Positions 41,454 through 50,125 of a stretch of 64,000 nucleotides of DNA are shown here, in pieces (the stretch's first letter is position 1; every line of letters begins with the position of its first letter). The translations under genes and the position numbers were made by a program. Origin of the DNA: Bradyrhizobium sp. WBAH42 (GTDB lineage: Bacteria > Pseudomonadota > Alphaproteobacteria > Rhizobiales > Xanthobacteraceae); NCBI RefSeq assembly GCF_024585265.1, contig NZ_CP036533.1:6519001-6583000 (forward strand). The letters run 5' to 3'. Below the pieces are notes generated by a model, which made no database searches, was not told the origin of the DNA, and saw only the letters and a list, made by a program, of their open reading frames with translations.

Positions 41454-43552
41454 GCTGAGGCCGCCTTCCTGATCCAGACCTTGTTGTCGTGGAACGCCGC
41501 GCCGCCGATCGGCGCGATGGTGTCCGCGCCCGTCAGCATGTTGATGCCGCGCCCGCCGATGTGATTACTGTTGGGATGAACGGATTCGGCGATCAGGACG
41601 CCGCGCCGCACGCCCTCGAACAGCGTCGCCATCAGCGTGGTCTCGCCGCGGCCGTTGCCGAGCGTCACCGCATCACCATCGGCGATGCCGAGCGCGGCCG
41701 CGTCGAGCGGGTGGATCATCACGCTGGCCCTGCCCTCGCGTGCCTGCGAGGACGGCGTCTCGTTGAAGGTGGTGTTGAGGAAGCTGCGCGACGGGCTGGT
41801 CGCGAGCCGGAACGGATGGGCCTGGTCGGTGTGCTCGATCACCGCCCAATGATCCGGCAGATCGGGCATCTTGTCGACATCGCCCATGAGCTGGCCGAAC
41901 GGCGGATGCGCCCAGTCGGCTTTGAAATGGAATTTGCCGTCGGCGTGAGCGAAGCCGTCGAGATAATGCGAGGTGCGGAAATCCGGCTGCAGATCGCGCC
42001 AGAGGTCGGCTTCGAGGCCGGCGATGTCGCCGTGATTGCTCAGCTGCAGCGTGGCGTCGATCAGCTCGCGCGGGCTCATCTCGAAGCCGGGATGCCTGGC
42101 GCCGAGCCGCGGCGCCAGCGCCTGCAGCACCTCGTGGTTGGAGCGGCATTCGCCGGGTGGGTCGATCAGCTTCGGCCCGACCGAGATGTGCTGGTGGCCG
42201 CCGCCGTAATAGAGGTCGTCATGCTCCATGAACATGGTCGCCGGCAGCACGATGTCGGCCATCTGCGCCGTCTCGGTCATGAACTGCTCGTGCACCGCGA
42301 CGAACAGATCCTCGCGCGCAAAGCCCTGCCGGACCAGCGCCTGCTCCGGCGCCACCGTCATCGGGTTGGTGTTCTGGATCAGCATCGCCTTGACCGGACC
42401 CTTGCCCTGCAGAGCTTCGGCATCGCCGGTAAGGATGCGTCCGATCTGCGACTGGTCGAGCGCGCGCGTCGACTTGTCGATGGCGTCGTGGCCCTCGATG
42501 ATGGATTCGTTGAAGTGCCACAGCGCGTAATTGTTGAAGAAGGCGCCGCCGCCTTCATATTGCCAGGCGCCGGTCACCGCGGGAATGCAGAGCGCCGCAT
42601 GCATCTGCGTGGCGCCGTTGCGCGAGCGGGTGAAGCCGTAGCCGAGGCGCAGGAAGGTCCGCTTGGTCTCGCCGACGGCCTTGGCAAACGCCTCGATCTC
42701 CGACACCGGGACGCCGCAAATGGCCGAGGCCCATTCCGGCGTGCGCGTCTTGAGATGCGCCTCGAGCTCGGCCGGGCAATCGGTGTACTTGTCCATGTAG
42801 GCGCGGTCGGCATAGCCGTCGCGGAACAGGACATGCATGACGCCGCAGGCGAAGGCGCCGTCGGTGCCGGGCCGCAGGATGATCTTGATGTCAGCCTGCT
42901 TCATGGTCTCGTTGTCGTAGATGTCGACCGCCGCGATCTTCGCGCCGCGCTCCTTGCGGGCGCGCGAGGCGTGCGTCATCACGTTGACCTGGGTGTTGAC
43001 GGGATTGGTGCCCCAGATCACGACGAGATCGGACAGCGCCATCTCGCGCGGATCGACGCCGGCGATCTTTCCGGTGCCGATCGCAAAGCCGATGCGCGCG
43101 ACATTGGCGCAGATGGTCTGATAGAAGCGCGAATATTTCTTCACGTGCGTGAGACGGTTGAGCCCGTCGCGCATCACGAGGCCCATCGTGCCGGCGTAGT
43201 AATAGGGCCAGATCGATTCCGCGCCGAACTCGCGCTCGGCCTGGTTGAAGCGGTCCCCGATCTCGTCCAGCGCCTCGTCCCAGGAGATGCGTGCGAACTG
43301 ACCTGAGCCTTTGGGGCCGGTGCGGCGCAGCGGATAGATCAGCCGCTCGGGGTGATGGATGCGCTCGGCATAACGGGCGACCTTGGCGCAGACGACGCCG
43401 GCGGTATAGGTCTGCTTTTTCGAACCGCGGACGCGGCCGATGCTGCGGCCGTCGACCACCTCGACATCGAGGGCGCAGGCCGAGGGGCAATCATGCGGGC
43501 AGGTCGAATGGCGGATCTCGATCTTGGTGTCGATCTTGGCGTGCTGGTTCAT
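41426..43552 (-). CDS. Molybdopterin oxidoreductase (DMSO reductase superfamily)
   Basis: A 708-residue protein. The N-terminal [4Fe-4S] motif is CPHDCPSACALDV, with a fourth cysteine in AGVVCAKVARYAE. Then come ISWDEALDEIG, WGTNPVNTQVNVM (cofactor-binding), and QNTNPMTVAPEQ. The C-terminal domain has the molydopterin-dinucleotide segment SPSRSFLNTTFNETPSSQ and VHPNSNHIGGRGINML. No Tat motif is present, so it is probably cytoplasmic. I took ATG 43552 since the protein begins with the Fe-S motif shortly afterwards. Its electron partner and substrate cannot be told from sequence. Confidence 0.85.
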   Translation of the reverse strand: MNQHAKIDTKIEIRHSTCPHDCPSACALDVEVVDGRSIGRVRGSKKQTYTAGVVCAKVARYAERIHHPERLIYPLRRTGPKGSGQFARISWDEALDEIGDRFNQAEREFGAESIWPYYYAGTMGLVMRDGLNRLTHVKKYSRFYQTICANVARIGFAIGTGKIAGVDPREMALSDLVVIWGTNPVNTQVNVMTHASRARKERGAKIAAVDIYDNETMKQADIKIILRPGTDGAFACGVMHVLFRDGYADRAYMDKYTDCPAELEAHLKTRTPEWASAICGVPVSEIEAFAKAVGETKRTFLRLGYGFTRSRNGATQMHAALCIPAVTGAWQYEGGGAFFNNYALWHFNESIIEGHDAIDKSTRALDQSQIGRILTGDAEALQGKGPVKAMLIQNTNPMTVAPEQALVRQGFAREDLFVAVHEQFMTETAQMADIVLPATMFMEHDDLYYGGGHQHISVGPKLIDPPGECRSNHEVLQALAPRLGARHPGFEMSPRELIDATLQLSNHGDIAGLEADLWRDLQPDFRTSHYLDGFAHADGKFHFKADWAHPPFGQLMGDVDKMPDLPDHWAVIEHTDQAHPFRLATSPSRSFLNTTFNETPSSQAREGRASVMIHPLDAAALGIADGDAVTLGNGRGETTLMATLFEGVRRGVLIAESVHPNSNHIGGRGINMLTGADTIAPIGGAAFHDNKVWIRKAASAQGAHSVTP

Positions 43553-43709
43553 GTCCCAGTTCGTAACACCAAAATACCGGCCAGCCGAGCGCATTTATCC
43601 GGCAAGCCCCATGCGATTTGATCAAGGCGCGCGCCGGAGCTTCCTGCTGCGGTTGCGAAGGAAGCCCAGCCAGTTGGCCGCGCTACGTACAACCCGAGCT
43701 GCGGCTGAC

Positions 43710-44522
43710 CTACTTGTGCAACTGGGTGAGACCGGTCGGCGGACCGTCGACAGCGGTCCAGCCGCCGTCGACGAACAGCGTGCTGCCGCTGACATAGCTC
43801 GCGGCGTCCGAGGCGAGATAGGCGACGGCGGTCGCGACCTCGTCGGCGCTGCTCCAGCGGTTGAACACGGTGTGGCCGGCGTAGAGATTGTAGATGTCCG
43901 GGCGCTGCTTGAACGGGCCGGTCAGCGCGGTCTCGGCGATGCTCGGGGCGATCGCGTTGACGCGCACGCCGGCGTGCCCGACCTCGGAGGCAAAGCCCTT
44001 CACCAGGAGGCCGATCGCCGCCTTGGTGGAGCCGTAGACGCCGAGGCCCGGCTCGATGGTCACCGCGCGGACCGAGGAGCAGGCGATGATGCTGCCACCC
44101 TTCTGCGCGACCATGATGCGGCCGAAGGCCTGGAAGAAAAAGACCGTGCCCTTGACGTTGAGGTTGAGAACGCGGTCGAGATCCTCCTCGGTGTAGTCGA
44201 GGATGGTCTTGCGGATGTTGAGCCCCGGCGTCGTCACGGCGATGTCGAGCCGCGGAAATTTCTGCATCGCGGTTTTCGCGAGTGCGTCGACGTCCGCGGC
44301 GCTCGCGGCGTTGCAAGCCGCCGCCGCCGCCCAGCCGCCCTTGTCGCGAATGCCGGCGGCGGTCGCCTCCGCTGCGTCGAGCGCGCGATCGGCGCAGACG
44401 ACGCGGGCACCGAGATCCGCAAGCGCTTCGGCCGACGACTTGCCGATGCCGGATGCGGCGCCGAGAACGAGCGCGGTCTTGCCGGTGAGATCGAAGAGCT
44501 TGCGATAGTCCGTCACTGACAA
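43710..44522 (-). CDS. SDR-family oxidoreductase
   Basis: A 270-residue classical short-chain dehydrogenase. The NAD(P) motif is ALVLGAASGIGKSSAEALADLGA, with CADRALDA after strand 2 suggesting NAD preference. The catalytic set is CSSVRAV (Ser) and YGSTKAAIG (Tyr/Lys), and NVKGTVFF lies before. The C-terminus is ASYVSGSTLFVDGGW. It follows the TRAP transporter genes by 16 bases and probably oxidises the imported compound. Confidence 0.88.
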   Translation of the reverse strand: MSVTDYRKLFDLTGKTALVLGAASGIGKSSAEALADLGARVVCADRALDAAEATAAGIRDKGGWAAAAACNAASAADVDALAKTAMQKFPRLDIAVTTPGLNIRKTILDYTEEDLDRVLNLNVKGTVFFFQAFGRIMVAQKGGSIIACSSVRAVTIEPGLGVYGSTKAAIGLLVKGFASEVGHAGVRVNAIAPSIAETALTGPFKQRPDIYNLYAGHTVFNRWSSADEVATAVAYLASDAASYVSGSTLFVDGGWTAVDGPPTGLTQLHK

Positions 44523-44538
44523 TGTCTCCCTGGTGCGG

Positions 44539-45831
44539 CTAGCCCTTGTAGCCCATCAAGAGGCGCGGCAGCCACAGCGAGAATGCAGGGACGTAGGTCA
44601 CGAACATCAGTGCTGCGATGAGCGCGGCATAGAACGGCAGGATGGTGCGCATCACCGCGCCGACCGAGATGCCGCCGATGGCGCAGCCGACGAATTGCGT
44701 GGTGCCGACCGGCGGCGTGTTGAGCCCGAGCGCGCAATTGATCAGCATCAGCATGCCGAACTGCACCGGGTCCATGCCCGCCTTCATAGCGATCGGCAGG
44801 AAGATCGGGGTGCAGATCAGGATGGTCGCCGCCATGTCCATGAACGTGCCGAGCACGAACAGGATGACGTTGATGAGCAGGAAGATCACCCAGGGCTGCG
44901 TCGACACCTTGCTCATCATCGCGCCGGCGAGATCCGCCACCTCGTAAAGTCCCATCAGGTACTGGAACATGGTGGAGACGCCGATCAGCAGCAGCACCAC
45001 TCCCGTCGTCTTCACCGCCTTGGCGGCGGCGCGCAGGAAGTTGCCCCAGGTCATGGTGCGGTAGATGAAGAAGGTCAGCAGGATCGTGTAGGTGACGGCG
45101 ATGGCCGCCGATTCGGTTGCCGTGAAGACGCCGGACAGGATCCCGGCCAGGATGATGCCGACGATCAAGAGCCCCGGCAGCGCAGCCGCCAGCGAGCGGA
45201 CGACCTCGGCCCAGCCCGGGAACTTGCCGGCCGGATAGCCGCGCCTCACCGCGACCGCGTAGGCGGCGACCAGCATGCAGACCATCAGCACCAGCGCCGG
45301 CAGGAGACCGGCGGCGATCAGCGCGCCGATCGAGACTTTGCCGCCAGCCGCCAGGGCATAGATGATCATGTTGTGGCTGGTCGGCATCAAGGCGCCCACG
45401 AGCGAGGCGTGGGTGGTGACGTTGACGGCGTAGTCGGTGTCGAAGCCTTCCTTCTTCATCATCGGGATCATCACCGCGCCCATCGCCGACACGTCGGCCA
45501 CGGGGGAGCCCGAGACGCCGCCGAACAGCGTGCAGGCGACCACGTTCGACATGCCGAGACCGCCGCGGATGTGCCCGACGAGGTTCTTGGCGAGCTGCAC
45601 GATCTTGTCGGCAACGCCGCCGTGCAGCATCAGCTCACCGCTGAAGACGAAGAACGGAATGGCGAGGAAGGAGAAGATGTTCATCCCCGACATCATCTGC
45701 TGGAAGATGACGGCGACCGGCAGCCCCTCGTAGAGGATGGTGCAGATGGCCGACAGGCCGATCGCGAAGGCGACCGGCACGCCGAGGATGAGGAAGCCGA
45801 AGAAGGTGGCGCCGAGGATGATCAGTTCCAT
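44539..45831 (-). CDS. dctM: TRAP transporter large permease DctM
   Basis: A 430-residue polytopic protein with about twelve hydrophobic segments. It contains the DctM pattern: GVPVAFAIGLSAIC, FFVFSGELMLHGGVADKIVQ, GGVSGSPVADVSAMGAVMIP and NVTTHASLVGALMPTSHNMIIYALAAGG. It forms the ion-coupled transport channel with the small permease. The start overlaps dctQ by 10 bases, so the two are coupled. The SDR gene follows. Confidence 0.93.
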   Translation of the reverse strand: MELIILGATFFGFLILGVPVAFAIGLSAICTILYEGLPVAVIFQQMMSGMNIFSFLAIPFFVFSGELMLHGGVADKIVQLAKNLVGHIRGGLGMSNVVACTLFGGVSGSPVADVSAMGAVMIPMMKKEGFDTDYAVNVTTHASLVGALMPTSHNMIIYALAAGGKVSIGALIAAGLLPALVLMVCMLVAAYAVAVRRGYPAGKFPGWAEVVRSLAAALPGLLIVGIILAGILSGVFTATESAAIAVTYTILLTFFIYRTMTWGNFLRAAAKAVKTTGVVLLLIGVSTMFQYLMGLYEVADLAGAMMSKVSTQPWVIFLLINVILFVLGTFMDMAATILICTPIFLPIAMKAGMDPVQFGMLMLINCALGLNTPPVGTTQFVGCAIGGISVGAVMRTILPFYAALIAALMFVTYVPAFSLWLPRLLMGYKG

Positions 45832-46373
45832 GACGGGACGACCTCTTCGCCGCGCAGGAGCGCAATGATGTGCTCGATGGAAAATGAGACGATCAGGATG
45901 CCGGAGGCGATCAGCGGCACATAGCGGATCACCTCGGGCAGACCGAGATTGGGGATCTTCACGGTGCCGACCGACGCACCGAGGATCCAGCCGTTATAGG
46001 CCATGGCAAGGCCGAACACGGCGACCAGAACGTGGATCACGATCTCGATCTTCTCCCGTACGTGATCCGAGAGCATGACCAGCAGGCTGTCCATGCCGAT
46101 ATGCCCGGCATCGCGTACGCCGACGGCGGCGCCGATCAGCGTGACGTAGAGGATCAGGACCAGTGCCAAATTCTCGGTCCAGGTCGGGCTGGAGTTGAGC
46201 ACGTAACGTCCGAACACCTGGTAGAAGACGATGGCGACGATGACGAGCAGGCCGGTCACCGACAGGTACATGCCAAGGCGCGCGATGGGGGCATTGATCC
46301 GCGACAGCAAGCCGGTGGACGGGCGTGCCGCTACGGCCCCCTGCTCGTGACTTGCGACGTGTGGGTCTGTCAT
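45822..46373 (-). CDS. dctQ: TRAP transporter small permease DctQ
   Basis: A 183-residue protein with four hydrophobic segments: LVIVAIVFYQVFGRYVL, LALVLILYVTLIGAAVGV, IVIHVLVAVFGLAMAYNGW and YVPLIASGILIVSFSIEHI. TWTENLALVLILYVTLIGAA is the conserved DctQ segment. It stabilises the DctM channel and docks DctP. It lies 67 bases after dctP and overlaps dctM. Confidence 0.9.
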   Translation of the reverse strand: MTDPHVASHEQGAVAARPSTGLLSRINAPIARLGMYLSVTGLLVIVAIVFYQVFGRYVLNSSPTWTENLALVLILYVTLIGAAVGVRDAGHIGMDSLLVMLSDHVREKIEIVIHVLVAVFGLAMAYNGWILGASVGTVKIPNLGLPEVIRYVPLIASGILIVSFSIEHIIALLRGEEVVPSWN

Positions 46374-46440
46374 CCCGCGCCTCCTTCCGGGGGTCCGGTG
46401 CCGCCTCGCGGCGACGCCGGACCCGATCCCCTGACTTGTC

Positions 46441-47412
46441 TTACTTCGTGTCCTGGATGCGCTTGACGAGGCTCTGCAGCTTCTCGTCGCCGGCGAACTT
46501 CTGGTAGACCGGCTTCATCGCATCGACGAACTCCGCCTTGTTGCCGATCGTGATCACCTGGACGCCGGCGGCCTCGACGGTCTTGCGGGCGGCCTGCTCG
46601 CGCGCGTCCCAGAGCTTGCGCATCACGGGCACCGATTCCTTGGCGGCCTTGCGGACCATCGCCTGGTCCTCCTTGCTCAGCGTGTCCCAGACCTTTTTCG
46701 AGATCACGAGAACTTCGGGCGCGAGGGAGTGCTCGGTGATGTTGTAGAACTTGGCGGCTTCGAAGTGACGGGAGGATTCGTAGGACGGCCAGTTGTTCTC
46801 GGCGGCGTCCACGAGGCCGGTCTTGAGCGCGGTATAGACCTCGCCATAGGGCATCGGCGTCGGGTTGGCCCCGAGGCTCTGGATCATGCCGACCCACAGG
46901 TCGGATTGCTGGACACGGATCTTCAGGCCCTTCAGGTCGGCCAGCGATTTGACCGGCCCCTTGACGGTGTAGATCGAGCGCGCGCCGCTGTCGTAATAGG
47001 CAAGGCCGACCAGACCCGCGGGCTCCATGGCTGCCAGGATCTCATCGCCGATCGGACCGTCGAGCACGGTGCGCATGTGCTGCGTATCCCGGAAGACGAA
47101 GGGCAGGCACAAGGCGATGGTCTCGGGCACGAAATTGTTCAGCGGCGATGCGTTGATCCGCATCATGTCGAGCGCGCCGATCTTGAGTTGCTCGATCGTG
47201 TCCTTCTCCGAGCCCAGGGCGCCGTTCGGAAACACCTTCACGCCGAGCTTGCCGCCGCTCGCCGCCGCGAGCTGCTGGCCCATGAACTTGACCGCCTCGA
47301 CGGTCGGATAATCGGCGGGGTGAACGTCGGCGGAGCGGAAATCGCGCGCGGTGGCCAGGGGTGCTGAGACCGCCAGTGCAACGGCTGTGATGATACCGGT
47401 GAGCGTCTTCAT
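46441..47412 (-). CDS. dctP: TRAP transporter substrate-binding protein DctP
   Basis: A 323-residue periplasmic protein with signal peptide MKTLTGIITAVALAVSAPLATA. It contains FRSADVHPADYPTVEAVKFM, GKLGVKVFPNGALGSEKDTIEQ, and ALKTGLVDAAENNWPSYESSRHFEAAKFYN. The conserved arginine/asparagine region for the ligand carboxylate, LKGLKIRVQQSDLW, is visible. AGGAGGAAAG lies 7 bases upstream of the ATG. The ligand is probably an organic acid; a 31-bp palindrome in the promoter region may serve its regulator. Confidence 0.92.
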   Translation of the reverse strand: MKTLTGIITAVALAVSAPLATARDFRSADVHPADYPTVEAVKFMGQQLAAASGGKLGVKVFPNGALGSEKDTIEQLKIGALDMMRINASPLNNFVPETIALCLPFVFRDTQHMRTVLDGPIGDEILAAMEPAGLVGLAYYDSGARSIYTVKGPVKSLADLKGLKIRVQQSDLWVGMIQSLGANPTPMPYGEVYTALKTGLVDAAENNWPSYESSRHFEAAKFYNITEHSLAPEVLVISKKVWDTLSKEDQAMVRKAAKESVPVMRKLWDAREQAARKTVEAAGVQVITIGNKAEFVDAMKPVYQKFAGDEKLQSLVKRIQDTK

Positions 47413-47559
47413 TTGGGCTTTCCTCCTGGGTTGATGAATTAATTATATCGTTGTCGGCCCGGCTGCAGGCCGCCTTGGGTCGCTCCGCTTCAGGTGTGAA
47501 GTCAAGCGCCAATGTCGTCCCTAGGGCGGGCGGCATTCTCTGTCCAAGCCAAATCCGGC

Positions 47560-47590
47560 ATCGATCGATGCAAGACTTGCATCGATCGAT
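47560..47590. promoter_or_regulatory. 31-bp palindrome upstream of the TRAP operon
   Basis: Perfect 15-bp arms ATCGATCGATGCAAG and CTTGCATCGATCGAT around one central base. It lies 148 bases upstream of dctP and 115 bases downstream of the stop of the convergent-side Crp gene. The internal repeats (TCGATCGA) could allow several register-shifted dimers. Probable operator for a regulator not encoded next to it. A role as terminator for the Crp gene is less likely, as no T-run follows. Confidence 0.65.
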
Positions 47591-47704
47591 TTCTGGCGCA
47601 ATTCGCACTATGGTGGGTACGGCGGGCTGGCTCGACGTCGCTGGCCCGGGCCTCCGAGGGCTGGACCTGCCCGGTCGCCATCATCGACATTTAGGCCCGA
47701 GGGA

Positions 47705-48460
47705 TCACTCGCCGTCGAGGCCGCTCTCGGCGAGCTCGCGCAGCGCGTCGGTATCCAGCACGACGATGGCGCCATGCTCGAGGCGGACCCAGTTGCGGCC
47801 GGCCCAGGCGCGCAATTGCTTGTTGATGCTCTCGCGCGTCATCCCGACCATCTCGCTGATCTCCTGCTGCGTGATGGCGAGCGTGCCGCTGCCGGAATCG
47901 AGCTTGCGCTCTTCGGTGAGACCTAGCAGCGCACTGGCAAGCCGGCCCGGCAAATTCTGCAGGATCACCTGCTCGACCTGCTGACTGGTCCAGCGCAGAC
48001 GCGCGCACAGCAGCTCGATGAATTTCATCGCCAGCGCCGGCTGGCTCTTCACGAACGGCAGGAAGTCCCGGCGATCGATGACGTAGAGCTCGCAATTGGT
48101 ATTGGCGGTCGCATCCGCCGACCTGGGCGCGCCGTCGAGCACGGCGATCTCGCCAAAGATCTCTCCCGGACCGATCAGATTGAGGATCGCGTTCCGTCCG
48201 TCAGGCGAGGAGGAGGAAATCTTCACCGTGCCAGAAATCACCGCGAACAGATTGTTGCCGGGATCGCCCTTGGCGGCGATCGTCGCGCCTCGCTTGACGT
48301 TGGTGTGCTTGGCGTAGCGGCAAAGCTGATCGAGCGCCTCCGGCTCCAGATCCGCGAAGATCGGGTGCTTGCGCAGGACCGATAGTTTGTTGCCCGCCTG
48401 TTGTCGGGGGTCGCCGGTCTTGTCCTGAGGCACGCCGGAGCTCCTAAGACTACGAGGCAT
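47705..48460 (-). CDS. Crp/Fnr-family transcriptional regulator (no Fe-S cysteines)
   Basis: A 251-residue protein. The cyclic-nucleotide-like beta-barrel includes GDPGNNLFAVISGTVKISSS and GEIFGEIAVLDGAPRSADATA, which keeps the E-x-A-x-L-x4-R-S-A pattern of cAMP-binding CRPs. The C-terminal HTH is ITQQEISEMVGMTRESINKQLRAW. There is no cysteine cluster. This differs from the FNR-type protein at 48933, so it probably senses a nucleotide rather than oxygen. Target sites are unknown. Confidence 0.87.
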   Translation of the reverse strand: MPRSLRSSGVPQDKTGDPRQQAGNKLSVLRKHPIFADLEPEALDQLCRYAKHTNVKRGATIAAKGDPGNNLFAVISGTVKISSSSPDGRNAILNLIGPGEIFGEIAVLDGAPRSADATANTNCELYVIDRRDFLPFVKSQPALAMKFIELLCARLRWTSQQVEQVILQNLPGRLASALLGLTEERKLDSGSGTLAITQQEISEMVGMTRESINKQLRAWAGRNWVRLEHGAIVVLDTDALRELAESGLDGE

Positions 48461-48711
48461 CGAGTTCCTGCGTAGTCAACGTTACCAGGCATTTCAACCG
48501 GAAAGCACGCGCTCGATTTGAGCCAAATGCCACGAAAAGGCCAAGTAACGTCGGAAGTCAGCAGCCGAAAGCTGCGGCGATGCGTCTTCTTCGACGCAGA
48601 GTTGCGGATTACGCAAACCGCGATTGCGTCGAGACGCTGCCGAGGGCCAGCGGCCGCCTGGGCAAGTATCGGCCCTGGCGCGCTGGACTCGGACCTAGAC
48701 CTGAAGAAGCT

Positions 48712-48840
48712 TCAGAGCCTGGAATCCGGATCGAGCCGGCCCGCGCCGGTTTGCCGGTCGGCCCAAGCCAAAGCTACGGCGAACGCGACGAAGATCGCGA
48801 CGACGATAACGGTCACCAGCAACGCGTCAGCAGGCATCAT
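48712..48840 (-). CDS. Small single-helix membrane protein under an FNR box
   Basis: A 42-residue protein starting at tandem ATGs (48840 and 48837) with a strong ribosome binding site GGGAGGGG directly upstream. MMPADALLVTVIVVAIFVAF is followed by AVALAWADRQTGAGRLDPDS: one transmembrane helix and a short charged tail. An FNR/FixK-type box lies with its centre 58.5 bases upstream of the start. It sits between the two Crp/Fnr genes. Size and setting recall small CcoQ/CydX-type accessory subunits of oxidases, but nothing proves it. Confidence 0.75.
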   Translation of the reverse strand: MMPADALLVTVIVVAIFVAFAVALAWADRQTGAGRLDPDSRL

Positions 48841-48891
48841 CCCCTCCCGGATTTGTCTCCGGCATTATTTTGCGGGGCATGGCCGCCGTCA

Positions 48892-48905
48892 TTGATCGGG
48901 ATCAA
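48892..48905 (-). promoter_or_regulatory. FNR/FixK box (TTGAT-N4-ATCAA)
   Basis: A perfect match to the FNR/FixK consensus, TTGATCGGGATCAA. On the minus strand it lies upstream of the 42-residue protein; an A/T-rich -10-like hexamer (AAATAA) lies about 31 bases downstream of the box centre, the class II activation geometry. Confidence 0.85.
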
Positions 48906-48932
48906 ATTGCCGCGAGCGTCGCGGACAGGAGG

Positions 48933-49646
48933 TCAGGCTGCGGCGATGGCCTCGACGCGAGCGGGATCGAGCAGGCTGATGCCGCCGTGAATGATCTCGA
49001 TCAAGCCGAGACGCTCCAGCTTGGTAAAGGTGCGGCTGACGGTCTCGATGGTCAGGCCGAGATAATCGGCAATGTCCTGGCGGCTCATCGGAAGCGCGAC
49101 GATGTCGGACGGACCCTTGAGCGCGACCAGCCGCTCACGCCAGCCGAGCAAAAAAGTCGCGACCTTCTCGTCGGCCGAGCGGCGGCCGAGCAGAACCATA
49201 TGGTCGCGCGCCTGACTCAACTCGCGAATGGCCAGCTCGTTGATGCGCCTGAGCAATTGCGGCCGCTCTTCGGTGAAGCGGCCGAATGGCCCTTTTGGGA
49301 ATTGGCACACGTTCACCCCGCCGATCGCATCGGCCGAAAAATTGTGCCGGCCGGACAGATTCATCCCCAGGAAATCACCGGGCAAGGCAAAGCCGACGAT
49401 TTGCCGCCGGCCGTCGGGCAGCAGCTTGTAAAGCCGCATGACGCCTTCGAGGACGTTGTAGAACGAGGTCGTGATGTCCTCCTCGGAAAACACGGTCTCG
49501 CCCGAATCAAAATGGACGCGGCGGCCGAGATGCTCGAACTCCCGGAGTTCGGCTGCATCGAGCGACGAGCAGACCGCCGCTCCGCGCACGGCACAATCGT
49601 CGCAAAAATGCCCGTTCGGCTCACTCGTGACCACGGAAGGCTTCAT
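48933..49646 (-). CDS. FNR-type oxygen-responsive regulator (FixK1/FnrN-like)
   Basis: A 237-residue protein. Cysteines 15, 18 and 26 (HFCDDCAVRGAAVC) plus Cys114 in GGVNVCQFPKG form the FNR [4Fe-4S] ligand set. The HTH SRQDIADYLGLTIETVSRTF holds the E-x2-S-R pattern that reads TTGAT. Such proteins activate genes at low oxygen. I set the start at ATG 49646, where GGGGGAG lies 6 bases upstream; the open frame goes on to 49817 but would place the FNR box inside the gene. It is divergent from a cytochrome c gene and shares a box with it. Confidence 0.88.
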   Translation of the reverse strand: MKPSVVTSEPNGHFCDDCAVRGAAVCSSLDAAELREFEHLGRRVHFDSGETVFSEEDITTSFYNVLEGVMRLYKLLPDGRRQIVGFALPGDFLGMNLSGRHNFSADAIGGVNVCQFPKGPFGRFTEERPQLLRRINELAIRELSQARDHMVLLGRRSADEKVATFLLGWRERLVALKGPSDIVALPMSRQDIADYLGLTIETVSRTFTKLERLGLIEIIHGGISLLDPARVEAIAAA

Positions 49647-49730
49647 CCACCGCTCCCCCGCATCGGCCGCTCCCGACGTCAGGCCGAGTCCACCGCGCGG
49701 CTGCATTTTACTGCACCGAGCCGCAGCCGA

Positions 49731-49744
49731 TTGACCCAGATCAA
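49731..49744. promoter_or_regulatory. FNR/FixK box between the regulator and cytochrome c genes
   Basis: TTGACCCAGATCAA, one base from consensus. Its centre lies 64.5 bases before the cytochrome c start; CATATT lies 29 bases downstream of the centre on the plus strand. It also lies 91.5 bases upstream of the FNR-type gene start, so it may serve autoregulation. Confidence 0.8.
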
Positions 49745-49801
49745 ATTTGAGCGGCATCGCCGTCATATTCTGCTTCCACGGTTCGACGGGATCATGTTTC
49801 C

Positions 49802-50119
49802 ATGCTGCAAAGCGCACTGCGCCACGGCCTGATTGGGCTGCTTCTGATCACGCCTGCGCTAGCGGCCCCGACCGCCGAACAACGCGGCAAGGCTTTTGCC
49901 CGAGCCAATTGCGCACGCTGTCACGCGATCGACCGTGCCTCCAAGAGCCCACTCGAGATCGCACCTCCGCTACGCAACCTGCATCGGCGCTATCCGATCA
50001 ACAGCCTTGGCGAAGCGCTGGCCGAGGGGATCTCCACCGGACATTCCGACATGCCGACCTTCGAGCTCAGCCCGGACCAGATCCACGACCTGCTGTCCTA
50101 CCTGAAGACGCTGGAATAG
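49802..50119 (+). CDS. Small periplasmic cytochrome c
   Basis: A 105-residue class I cytochrome c with a signal peptide (MLQSALRHGLIGLLLITPALA). The heme site is NCARCHAID (C-x2-CH) and the distal methionine is in SDMPTFELSPD. The mature protein is about 84 residues. It would carry electrons in the periplasm, perhaps to a high-affinity oxidase. An FNR/FixK box upstream suggests induction when oxygen is low. Confidence 0.9.
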   Translation: MLQSALRHGLIGLLLITPALAAPTAEQRGKAFARANCARCHAIDRASKSPLEIAPPLRNLHRRYPINSLGEALAEGISTGHSDMPTFELSPDQIHDLLSYLKTLE

Positions 50120-50125
50120 TCGGCC

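Noticed and set aside
48518..48895. Plus-strand open frame of 125 codons
   Set aside because: It runs opposite the 42-residue membrane protein, which has the better start, ribosome binding site and FNR box.
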